NCBI RefSeq assembly: GCF_900106675.1
Contig: NZ_FNOB01000008.1
Coordinates: 62,001 to 126,000 of the forward strand
Length of the DNA: 64,000 bases
Direction of reading: 5' to 3'
Source of the DNA: Allgaiera indica
GTDB taxonomy: Bacteria; Pseudomonadota; Alphaproteobacteria; Rhodobacterales; Rhodobacteraceae
The notes below the pieces were generated by a model. The model worked only from the letters and a program-made list of their open reading frames with translations. It was not told where the DNA came from and made no database searches. This document shows positions 57,970-64,000 of the stretch, in pieces; position 1 is the stretch's first letter, and each line of letters opens with the position of its first letter. The position numbers and the translations under genes were made by a program.

Positions 57970-59775
57970 TCAATACACCCGCTTCTTGGGCGCGATCTTC
58001 GCCAACGAGATCCCGCCATCCGATTCCGGCGTCAGCGGATCGACATGGACCGGCCGATAGCTGAGATCGACCTTGTTGCCCGCGACCCGCATGATGGAAT
58101 GCTTGCGCCATTCCTTGTCGTCGCGCTCGGGGTAATCCTCATGCGCGTGGGCGCCACGGCTTTCCTTGCGTGCCTCGGCGCCGACGATGGTGGCCAGCGC
58201 GTTCGGCATCAGGTTCGTCAGCTCCAGCGTCTCCATCAGGTCCGAATTCCACACCAGGCTACGGTCGGTGACCTTGATGTCGTCAAGCTTGGCCGCGACG
58301 GCCTCCATCTTCTTGACGCCCTCGGCCAGCGATTTGTCGGTGCGGAACACGGCCGCGTCCTGCTGCATGGTGCGCTGCATTTCCAGCCGCAGCTCGGCCG
58401 TGGGGGTGCCGCCGTCGGCATGGCGCAGCCCGTCGAACCGCGCCAGCGCCGCGTCGATGCCGGCCTGGTTCGGCTTGGCCACGCCGGCCTCTCGGTCAAC
58501 GACCTCGCCCGCGCGGATCGCGGCCGCCCGGCCAAAGACCACCAGGTCGATCAACGAGTTCGAACCCAGACGGTTCGCCCCGTGCACGCTGGCGCAGCCG
58601 GCCTCGCCCACCGCCATCAGGCCCGGGGTCACGGCGTCGGGGTTGTCGGCGGTCGGGTTCAGCACCTCACCGAAATAGTTCGTGGGGATGCCGCCCATGT
58701 TGTAATGCACCGTCGGCAGCACCGGGATCGGTTCCTTGGTGACATCGACGCCGGCGAAGATCTTCGCCGATTCCGAGATCCCCGGCAGCCGCTCGGCCAG
58801 GGTCTCGGGCGGGATATGCGACAGGTTCAGATGCATGTGGTCCTTGTGCTCGCCCACGCCGCGGCCTTCGCGGATCTCCAGGGTCATGCAGCGGCTGACC
58901 ACGTCGCGGCTGGCCAGATCCTTGTAATGGGGCGCGTAGCGTTCCATGAACCGCTCGCCTTCCGAATTGGTCAGATAGCCGCCCTCGCCGCGCGCGCCCT
59001 CGGTGATCAGGCAGCCGGCGCCATAGATCCCGGTGGGGTGGAACTGCACGAATTCCATGTCCTGCAAGGCCAGGCCTGCGCGCGCCACCATCCCGCCGCC
59101 GTCGCCGGTGCAGGTATGGGCCGAGGTCGCGCTGAAGAAAGCGCGCCCGTAGCCGCCGGTCGCCAGCACCGTCATCTTCGCGTTGAAGACATGCATCGTG
59201 CCGTCGTCCAGCTTCCACGCCAGCACACCCTGACACACGCCGTCGTCGGACATGATCAGGTCGATGGCGAAGTATTCAATGTAGAATTCGGCCTTCTGCT
59301 TCAGCGACTGGCCGTAAAGCGTGTGCAGGATGGCGTGGCCGGTGCGGTCGGCGGCGGCGCAGGTGCGCTGCACCGCCGGGCCCTCGCCGAATTCGGTGGT
59401 GTGGCCGCCGAACGGACGCTGGTAGATCTTGCCCTCTTCGGTGCGGCTGAACGGCACGCCGTAATGTTCCAGTTCATACACCGCCTTGGGGGCTTCGCGT
59501 GCAAGGTATTCCATCGCGTCGGAATCGCCCAGCCAGTCCGACCCCTTGATGGTGTCGTACATGTGCCATTGCCAGTTGTCCGGCCCCATGTTGGCCAGCG
59601 AGGCGGCGATGCCGCCCTGCGCGGCCACGGTGTGGGAACGGGTCGGGAAGACCTTGGTCACGCAGGCCGTGCGCAGCCCCTGTTCCGCCATTCCCAGCGT
59701 CGCCCGCAGCCCCGAGCCACCGGCGCCCACGACGACGACGTCGTAATCATGTTGTTCGATCTCATAAGATGCCAT
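57970..59775 (-). CDS. sdhA: Succinate dehydrogenase flavoprotein subunit SdhA
   Basis: A 601-residue flavoprotein that oxidises succinate to fumarate. FAD motif [15 protein letters not shown], the FAD-attachment region [14 protein letters not shown] with the covalent His, and the active-site [21 protein letters not shown] are intact, as is the C-terminal [18 protein letters not shown]. It follows sdhD by 13 bases and precedes the lipoprotein gene by 3 bases. Length is normal. Confidence 0.98.
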   Translation of the reverse strand: MASYEIEQHDYDVVVVGAGGSGLRATLGMAEQGLRTACVTKVFPTRSHTVAAQGGIAASLANMGPDNWQWHMYDTIKGSDWLGDSDAMEYLAREAPKAVYELEHYGVPFSRTEEGKIYQRPFGGHTTEFGEGPAVQRTCAAADRTGHAILHTLYGQSLKQKAEFYIEYFAIDLIMSDDGVCQGVLAWKLDDGTMHVFNAKMTVLATGGYGRAFFSATSAHTCTGDGGGMVARAGLALQDMEFVQFHPTGIYGAGCLITEGARGEGGYLTNSEGERFMERYAPHYKDLASRDVVSRCMTLEIREGRGVGEHKDHMHLNLSHIPPETLAERLPGISESAKIFAGVDVTKEPIPVLPTVHYNMGGIPTNYFGEVLNPTADNPDAVTPGLMAVGEAGCASVHGANRLGSNSLIDLVVFGRAAAIRAGEVVDREAGVAKPNQAGIDAALARFDGLRHADGGTPTAELRLEMQRTMQQDAAVFRTDKSLAEGVKKMEAVAAKLDDIKVTDRSLVWNSDLMETLELTNLMPNALATIVGAEARKESRGAHAHEDYPERDDKEWRKHSIMRVAGNKVDLSYRPVHVDPLTPESDGGISLAKIAPKKRVY

Positions 59776-59788
59776 GTCCGCGGCCCCT

Positions 59789-60160
59789 TCACATCGCCAT
59801 CTTGACCAGGGCGTAAAGCCCGGTCGCGGTAATTACGTAAGCCAGCGAATAGACCAGCATGACCAGCCCGCGGCGCCAGGAGCCTTGGGTGTAATCCTCG
59901 ATCATCATCTGCGCGCCCTTGGCGAAATGCTGCATCGAGACGAACAGCACCAGCCCGGTCAGGATCGCGCCGAAGGGATGGCCGAAGGTGGCGACCACCT
60001 CGGCCCGCCCCTGCCCCAGCGCATGGCCGAAGACGTAAAGAAAGGTCGGGATCAGGAAGGCCAGCGCGACGGCGCTGACCGACATGTACCAGTGATGTTC
60101 GGTGCCGGTGCCCGAAGCGCCCTTGCGCTCGGCCCGCTTGCGGTCGGTGAGATAACGCAT
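59789..60160 (-). CDS. sdhD: Succinate dehydrogenase membrane anchor SdhD
   Basis: A 123-residue anchor subunit with three membrane segments. The heme-ligand region [16 protein letters not shown] is recognisable between segments two and three. The start is ATG 60160 with GAGGGAGG upstream; longer frames are not anchor-like. It overlaps neither neighbour: sdhC stops 11 bases before. It contributes to the ubiquinone site with SdhB and SdhC. Confidence 0.93.
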   Translation of the reverse strand: MRYLTDRKRAERKGASGTGTEHHWYMSVSAVALAFLIPTFLYVFGHALGQGRAEVVATFGHPFGAILTGLVLFVSMQHFAKGAQMMIEDYTQGSWRRGLVMLVYSLAYVITATGLYALVKMAM

Positions 60161-60171
60161 GCCGGCCTCCC

Positions 60172-60567
60172 TCAGAACTGAATGACGATCAGGGTCAGCA
60201 CGGTCAGCACGACCGACCCGATGATGCAGACCCAGCCGAGCATCTCGGCGGTCTCGATATCGAGGCCATGACCCGCATCGAAATACAGGTGCCGCAGCCC
60301 GGCGAGATAGTGATACCAGATCCCCAGAAGCGACAGCGTGAACACCAGATCGCCGAACCACGAGGTCGCGACCGCGTTCGCCGCGTCAAAGGCGCCGCCG
60401 CCGAGCGCCGCGCCCAGCAGCCACCAGACGCCGAGGATGAAGGAAACGACCAGAGCGTTGCCGGTGATCCGCGTCAGCAGCGACGACACCGAGGTCATCT
60501 GAAACCGGTAGTACTGACCAAGCATGAAGGGTGAAAGTGGCCGTTCGATCGGCTTTGGGTCTGCCAT
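60172..60567 (-). CDS. sdhC: Succinate dehydrogenase cytochrome b556 subunit SdhC
   Basis: A 131-residue membrane subunit with three hydrophobic segments. RPLSPFMLGQYYRFQMTSVSS at the start and HYLAGLRHLYFDAGHG with the heme-ligand His are the family signatures. ATG 60567 begins the sdhCDA-lipoprotein-sdhB operon. Its 337-base upstream region holds two GTGATCAC palindromes 151 and 172 bases before the start, possible sites for a regulator of respiration. Confidence 0.95.
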   Translation of the reverse strand: MADPKPIERPLSPFMLGQYYRFQMTSVSSLLTRITGNALVVSFILGVWWLLGAALGGGAFDAANAVATSWFGDLVFTLSLLGIWYHYLAGLRHLYFDAGHGLDIETAEMLGWVCIIGSVVLTVLTLIVIQF

Positions 60568-60904
60568 AGGGGTCCCTCTTGCTGTGCGGCCGGGCACGTC
60601 TTACGCGCCGCAGGGCCGCCTGTGCAGCCGACCAATAGCGCTTTTTTCGCCCGAGTCACGCGCGATCGCGCCAGTTTGACGCAGATTCAGACCGTAAACG
60701 CCGAAAAGATTAAGTTTGTGATCACAGCTTTCAGATTAGTGATCACAGTCATCGCGCTCTTTCGGACGCAAGAGTCCCGCACCGGCTGCTCGAACCCGGA
60801 GCGGCCGCCGATTCAGCTTTCGAACACGATTTCACGGTAGTTGGGAACGACCGGCGTACGCGCACGGCCGGACATTCGCAGCGAGACCAGGAAGCAGATC
60901 CCTT
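60568..60904. other. Divergent promoter region of sdhC and a methyltransferase gene
   Basis: A 337-base gap between divergent genes without a credible gene of its own. The part near 60700-60750 is much more AT-rich than the genome average and contains two copies of GTGATCACAG exactly 21 bases apart. A run of six T is found at 60642-60647, toward the sdhC side. No further structure is clear. Confidence 0.6.
60717..60748. promoter_or_regulatory. Twin GTGATCACAG operator
   Basis: Two palindromic cores GTGATCAC (60718-60725 and 60739-60746), each followed by AG, lie with a centre-to-centre distance of 21 bp, two turns of B-DNA on the same face. The first is extended to TGTGATCACA. The arrangement suggests cooperative binding of a dimeric regulator. 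I cannot name the regulator; the lack of an N6 spacer argues against a standard CRP/FNR site. Confidence 0.6.
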
Positions 60905-61690
60905 ATGCGTCCCTTCGAACTGACCGAAAGCAAGGCATGGTTCCCCGAACTCCCCGCCCAGTTTCGGTCCGACTATCGCCTGGGCAATTATGCATCCGAT
61001 CGGATCACAAGGGTGATGTGGAAATATCTGATGCGGCCCCGCAACTGCGAGCGCTCATGGCTGAGACTGCATCAGCATATGCCGGAGCTTCTCAGCGGCC
61101 CGCCGAAGGACATTCTTGAATTGTCGACCGCCCACGGCAGCCTGCTGGAGATCCTGCGCTGGGGGGGGCATCGCGTCACCGGCACCGATTGCGCCTGGGC
61201 GGTCGACGGCTCTACCGCGCAGGTGAAGCCGCCACGGCGGCACTGGCATTTCCGCCTGCTCGAACGGCTTAGGTCGGTCCGGCACGATCACCCGATGGCC
61301 GAAAGCGTCCAGGGATGGCCCTATCAGCCCCTGATCGAATCGCTTGGCCTTGGCGTCACGCTGCATGACGGGGGCAGCATCCCCTATCCCTTCGCCGACA
61401 AGTCCCAGGATTATGTGATCTGCTATCAGGCGTTAGAGGCCTACGCCCCGCCGGAACGCTGGGTTGATATCGTGGACGAAATGTGCCGGATCGCCCGCCA
61501 TGCAGTGGTGATCGGCTTCAACCCGCTGCCGCTGGGGATGCGCTCTGACGGCGGTACATATCGGCGCTTTCGCGACGGCTGGCAAAGATTGATGGCCTAT
61601 GATCGCATTGGCTTTCAGACGCGGGCCTTCCTGGTGGGGAAGACTAGGGCGGGGCACCACCCCACCCTGTGCAAGCTGATCGCAACCTGA
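60905..61690 (+). CDS. Class I SAM-dependent methyltransferase-like protein
   Basis: A 261-residue protein (MRPFELTESKAWFPELPAQF) with a methyltransferase-type Rossmann pattern: DILELSTAHGSLLEILRWGG would be motif I, GHRVTGTDCA the acidic strand 2, and DYVICYQALEAYAPPERWVD the post-motif region. The glycine-rich loop is degenerate (S-T-A-H-G-S in place of GxGxG), so activity is uncertain. It resembles ubiquinone/menaquinone-type or glycan methyltransferases. The AGGAAG is 12 bases before ATG 60905, a weak site. It is divergent from sdhC. Confidence 0.65.
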   Translation: MRPFELTESKAWFPELPAQFRSDYRLGNYASDRITRVMWKYLMRPRNCERSWLRLHQHMPELLSGPPKDILELSTAHGSLLEILRWGGHRVTGTDCAWAVDGSTAQVKPPRRHWHFRLLERLRSVRHDHPMAESVQGWPYQPLIESLGLGVTLHDGGSIPYPFADKSQDYVICYQALEAYAPPERWVDIVDEMCRIARHAVVIGFNPLPLGMRSDGGTYRRFRDGWQRLMAYDRIGFQTRAFLVGKTRAGHHPTLCKLIAT

Positions 61691-61719
61691 CGCCGCGAAG
61701 GCACCGTCGCGCGGCCCGC

Positions 61720-62355
61720 TCAGCGCAGGAAGAAATCGTAACTCAGCGACAGCACCGCAAGGCCGCTGCCGGTATTTGTGTCATGCCAGAAAAGCTCGGC
61801 CGTGGTGGCGTCGTTCACCGCGTAAGTTGCCCCCAGGGACCAATAGGTGTGGCTGCCCTTGACGCGGCCCAGCGCGCCGGCAGTGGCGATGCGCGGTGTC
61901 AGCGCCCGGCTGGCGGAAACCGAGACATTCGACACTTTCGACTTCGGATCAAAGGCGATGTTCAGGCCCAGTTCCGTCCCCTGCGACGGCTCGGCGACCA
62001 GATCCAGGATCACGTCGCCGCAGCAATTCTTTTGCGGTCCCCGGTAGAGGTAACGCGCATAGCCCAGATCGACGCTCACCGCGCCCAAATCGCGGCGGTA
62101 GCCGAAGGTCAGATCGACCTCGGATTGATACCCGATCAGCGCGGAGGACGTGTTCGAAGCCCAGACCCCGGCATGAAACCCCTGATATGCGATCTCCAGC
62201 GACGGTTGCAGCACGGCGCCGCGGCTTTGCGGCTGCCCGTTGGCCAGGTAACGGCTGGCGAAGGTCAGGTTTCCACCGATCTCCAGATCCCCCGCCAGCG
62301 CAGGAGGTGCGGAAAGGGCTGCCAACAGAAGGGCCATGGTCAGGTGGATACGCAT
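61720..62355 (-). CDS. TorF family putative porin, copy 1
   Basis: A 211-residue outer-membrane protein with signal peptide (MALLLAALSAPPALA, cleavage near residue 21) and alternating beta strands, ending in the aromatic-terminated LSLSYDFFLR. It matches the TorF family of putative porins. NCCG at 110-113 gives two adjacent cysteines in a predicted loop. GAGGAAAAAG precedes ATG 62355. It lies 146 bases downstream of a paralogue with the same length and features, on the same strand. Confidence 0.85.
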   Translation of the reverse strand: MRIHLTMALLLAALSAPPALAGDLEIGGNLTFASRYLANGQPQSRGAVLQPSLEIAYQGFHAGVWASNTSSALIGYQSEVDLTFGYRRDLGAVSVDLGYARYLYRGPQKNCCGDVILDLVAEPSQGTELGLNIAFDPKSKVSNVSVSASRALTPRIATAGALGRVKGSHTYWSLGATYAVNDATTAELFWHDTNTGSGLAVLSLSYDFFLR

Positions 62356-62501
62356 CTTTTTCCTCAGTGATTCGAACACCGGGATGCTGATGCCAATAAT
62401 TCCTGACAAAAACAATATGAATTATAACGTGGTCGTGATTGTGCAACTCTTGCGGGGCATCTGTGGCGGGGCGACGCGTGGGCGGCCCCGCCACGGCCTG
62501 C

Positions 62502-63137
62502 CTAGAGCAGGTTGAAATTGTAGGTCACCGACAGGACGGCCAGACCCTTGGTGACAGTGGTATCGTACCAGGCGAGGCCAAGGCTCGTCTTATCGGTCAG
62601 GTCATAGCTGCCGCCGAACTTCCAATAGGTCTGGGCATGCGCGACCTTGCCGACGGACGCGCTCAGCGCGATCTTCGGCATCACCGCCTGCGTGACCGAG
62701 ACCGAGTTGTTTGCGATCTTCGACTTCGGGTCGAAGGACAGGCGGTATCCCAGCGTGGTGCCCTTGACCGGCGAGGTCGACAGGCTCAGCACCGCCTCAC
62801 CGCAGCAATTGTTATGCGGCCCGTAATAGGTGTAGCGCACATAGCCCAGATCCATGCTGATTGGGCCGTAATCGTGGCGGAAGCCGAAGGACAGGTCGAC
62901 CTCTGTGTTCGAGCCGACCAGCTTGGACGAGGTATTCGACGCCCAGATCCCGGCATAGAAGCCCCTGTAGCCGAACTCGACCGAGGGCTGGACTGCGGCA
63001 CCGGTGGTCTGCGGCAGGCCATACGTGAAGTAGCGGCTGGTCAGGCTGATCGAGCCGGAGGCAGTAAGTCCCTCCGCAAGGGCTGGCCCGGCGGCAAGCG
63101 CGGCGGCGAGGGCGACGGAAGACAGGAGGTAGCGCAT
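62502..63137 (-). CDS. TorF family putative porin, copy 2
   Basis: A 211-residue outer-membrane protein with signal peptide (cleavage after GPALA, residue 21) and a beta-barrel-type sequence ending VTYNFNLL. It is a paralogue of the next gene: WASNTSS, GPHNNCCGE and SFDPKSK recur at the same positions, including the Cys111-Cys112 pair. ATG 63137 has GGAGG-like AGGAGGTAGC on the other side only; its own ribosome site is not strong (a TTG four codons earlier is possible). The substrate is unknown. Confidence 0.85.
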   Translation of the reverse strand: MRYLLSSVALAAALAAGPALAEGLTASGSISLTSRYFTYGLPQTTGAAVQPSVEFGYRGFYAGIWASNTSSKLVGSNTEVDLSFGFRHDYGPISMDLGYVRYTYYGPHNNCCGEAVLSLSTSPVKGTTLGYRLSFDPKSKIANNSVSVTQAVMPKIALSASVGKVAHAQTYWKFGGSYDLTDKTSLGLAWYDTTVTKGLAVLSVTYNFNLL

Positions 63138-63218
63138 GTTGATCCCCAAGGGTTTGTGAACACCTCTTGATCACCGGGGATCCCGTCTCGGGCAAATCGC
63201 TTTGTGAAGCTTTTGTGA

Positions 63219-64000
63219 TCAGCGGGGAAGAAGCGCCCAATAATCAAGCTCCAGCAGCACTTCCGGCGCATATTTGCCCTCTGCGGTGCGCAGCACGAAC
63301 GGCTCACTTCCCTGCCGCACCGCCACCAGCCGCAGCCGGATCGCACCGACCGACGGCTCGGATGTCTCGGCCTTGTCCAGCACTTCGGACCAGGCGCGCA
63401 CCGTATCGCCCGCGAAACAGGGGTTGGCATGGGCGCCGCCGTTCAGCGCCGCGATCATCTGCGCGTTGGCCAGCCCGTTGAAGCTCAGCGCGCGGGCCAG
63501 GCTGATGACATGGCCGCCATAGATCAGCCGCTTACCGTCGGCGCGGTTGGTGGCGTCGAAATGCACCTTGGCGGTATTCTGCCACAGGCGGGTGGCCAGC
63601 ATATGCTCGGCCTCCTCGATCGTGACGCCGTCGACATGGTCGATCACCTCGCCGATCGCGTAATCGCCCCACAGATGCGGCTCGCCCGCGGCGACGTTGT
63701 CGTAATCCCGGAAATGCAGCCCCTCTGGCAGCACCAGATCGCCCGGCGCCACGGCATCGGCCAGCTTCGGCACCACCGGGTCAGGGGCATCGTCGGCGGG
63801 CGTGCGCCGCCGCACCATCACCCAGCGCACATATTCCAGCACCTTCCTTCCGTGCTGGTTGGTACCCGTCGTGCGCACCCAGACAACCCCCGACTTTCCG
63901 TTCGAGTTCTGCTTCAGCCCGATCACCTCGGACGCCGCGCTCAGCGTATCGCCGGGCCAGACCGGCGCCAGCCAGCGGCCCTCGGCATAGCCGAGGTTCG
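63219..64000 (-). CDS. mch: Mesaconyl-CoA hydratase, C-terminal part
   Basis: The last 260 codons of a MaoC-type hydratase; the start lies beyond the right edge. It closely follows mesaconyl-CoA (2-methylfumaryl-CoA) hydratase of Rhodobacter, about 343 residues: NLGYAEGRW, VLEYVRWVMVRRR, YAIGEVIDHVDGVTIEEAEH, NTAKVHF, YGGHVISLARALSFNGLANA and CFAGDTVRAWSEVL occur in order. The enzyme hydrates mesaconyl-CoA to beta-methylmalyl-CoA in the ethylmalonyl-CoA pathway for acetate assimilation. It indicates that this organism uses that pathway instead of the glyoxylate bypass. Confidence 0.93.
   Translation of the reverse strand, partial: NLGYAEGRWLAPVWPGDTLSAASEVIGLKQNSNGKSGVVWVRTTGTNQHGRKVLEYVRWVMVRRRTPADDAPDPVVPKLADAVAPGDLVLPEGLHFRDYDNVAAGEPHLWGDYAIGEVIDHVDGVTIEEAEHMLATRLWQNTAKVHFDATNRADGKRLIYGGHVISLARALSFNGLANAQMIAALNGGAHANPCFAGDTVRAWSEVLDKAETSEPSVGAIRLRLVAVRQGSEPFVLRTAEGKYAPEVLLELDYWALLPR

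Noticed and set aside
1-64000. CRISPR arrays, tRNA or rRNA genes, insertion sequences, prophage genes
   Set aside because: No regularly spaced direct repeats, no cloverleaf or rRNA-like sequence, and no transposase, integrase or phage structural protein was found on either strand.

Overview
The window is a GC-rich stretch of chromosome from an alphaproteobacterium, most probably a flagellated member of the Rhodobacterales (Rhodobacter/Paracoccus/Roseobacter relatives). The evidence is mutually consistent: a FlbT/FlaF/DUF1217 flagellin block, the small DUF1491 and DUF2794 proteins, an rnd-kdsD-lptCAB-rpoN-hpf-ptsN operon, an Irr-type iron box in front of mbfA, a small alphaproteobacterial SRP RNA, and a mesaconyl-CoA hydratase of the ethylmalonyl-CoA pathway type at the right edge. 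Almost all of it is dense chromosomal sequence. I see no prophage, insertion sequence, tRNA, rRNA operon or CRISPR array.

Layout. 1-4471: housekeeping operon DUF2062 (partial)-pdxJ-acpS-lepB-rnc-era-DUF1491. 4489-11502: flagellar region with DUF1217, flbT, flaF, fliC, a FlgN-like chaperone and a rod-binding protein on the minus strand, then divergent fliK-flgD. 11605-16654: asd, beta-carbonic anhydrase, a small helical protein, an M17 aminopeptidase plus NlpC/P60 hydrolase pair, and DUF2794. 16888-22274: phenylacetate catabolism part-cluster, paaX-like and paaZ on the minus strand, paaI-paaK-tetR on the plus strand, with a perfect palindrome between them. 22252-26755: I78 inhibitor lipoprotein, orphan ClpP, a repeat-rich spacer, SbmA/BacA transporter, GNAT, NYN protein and a TetR regulator. 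26924-33455: Irr box-mbfA-iodotyrosine-deiodinase-like flavoprotein, AEC transporter-fghA-DUF188-HAD-OCD-hydrolase.

33465-35102 is a secreted peptidoglycan-binding protein with a degenerate caspase fold. 35151-43715 is a seven-gene operon in which two different adenylate-forming ligases bracket a complete LivFGHMK-type ABC importer. 43944-46599 is a hybrid histidine kinase plus OmpR-type regulator. 46618-49718 holds DUF2783, an FAD aromatic monooxygenase and an iron-type alcohol dehydrogenase. 49723-55792 is the envelope/nitrogen operon read leftward (rnd, kdsD, lptC, lptA, lptB, rpoN, hpf, ptsN). Then come the SRP RNA, a DUF202 protein, the sdhCDAB operon with a lipoprotein gene inserted between sdhA and sdhB, a methyltransferase, two tandem TorF-family porins, and mch (partial).

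The genes divide into core cell functions (cofactor, envelope, respiration), motility, and two aromatic or carboxylic acid uptake/activation modules. I did not find a clear-cut new defence or mobile system. The observations most worth a second look are twin 21-bp-spaced GTGATCAC sites before sdhC, the iodotyrosine deiodinase homologue coupled to the Irr-controlled iron exporter, the ABC importer flanked by two CoA ligases (one without the usual P-loop), the pseudo-caspase protein, and the tandem porins with a conserved Cys-Cys pair.
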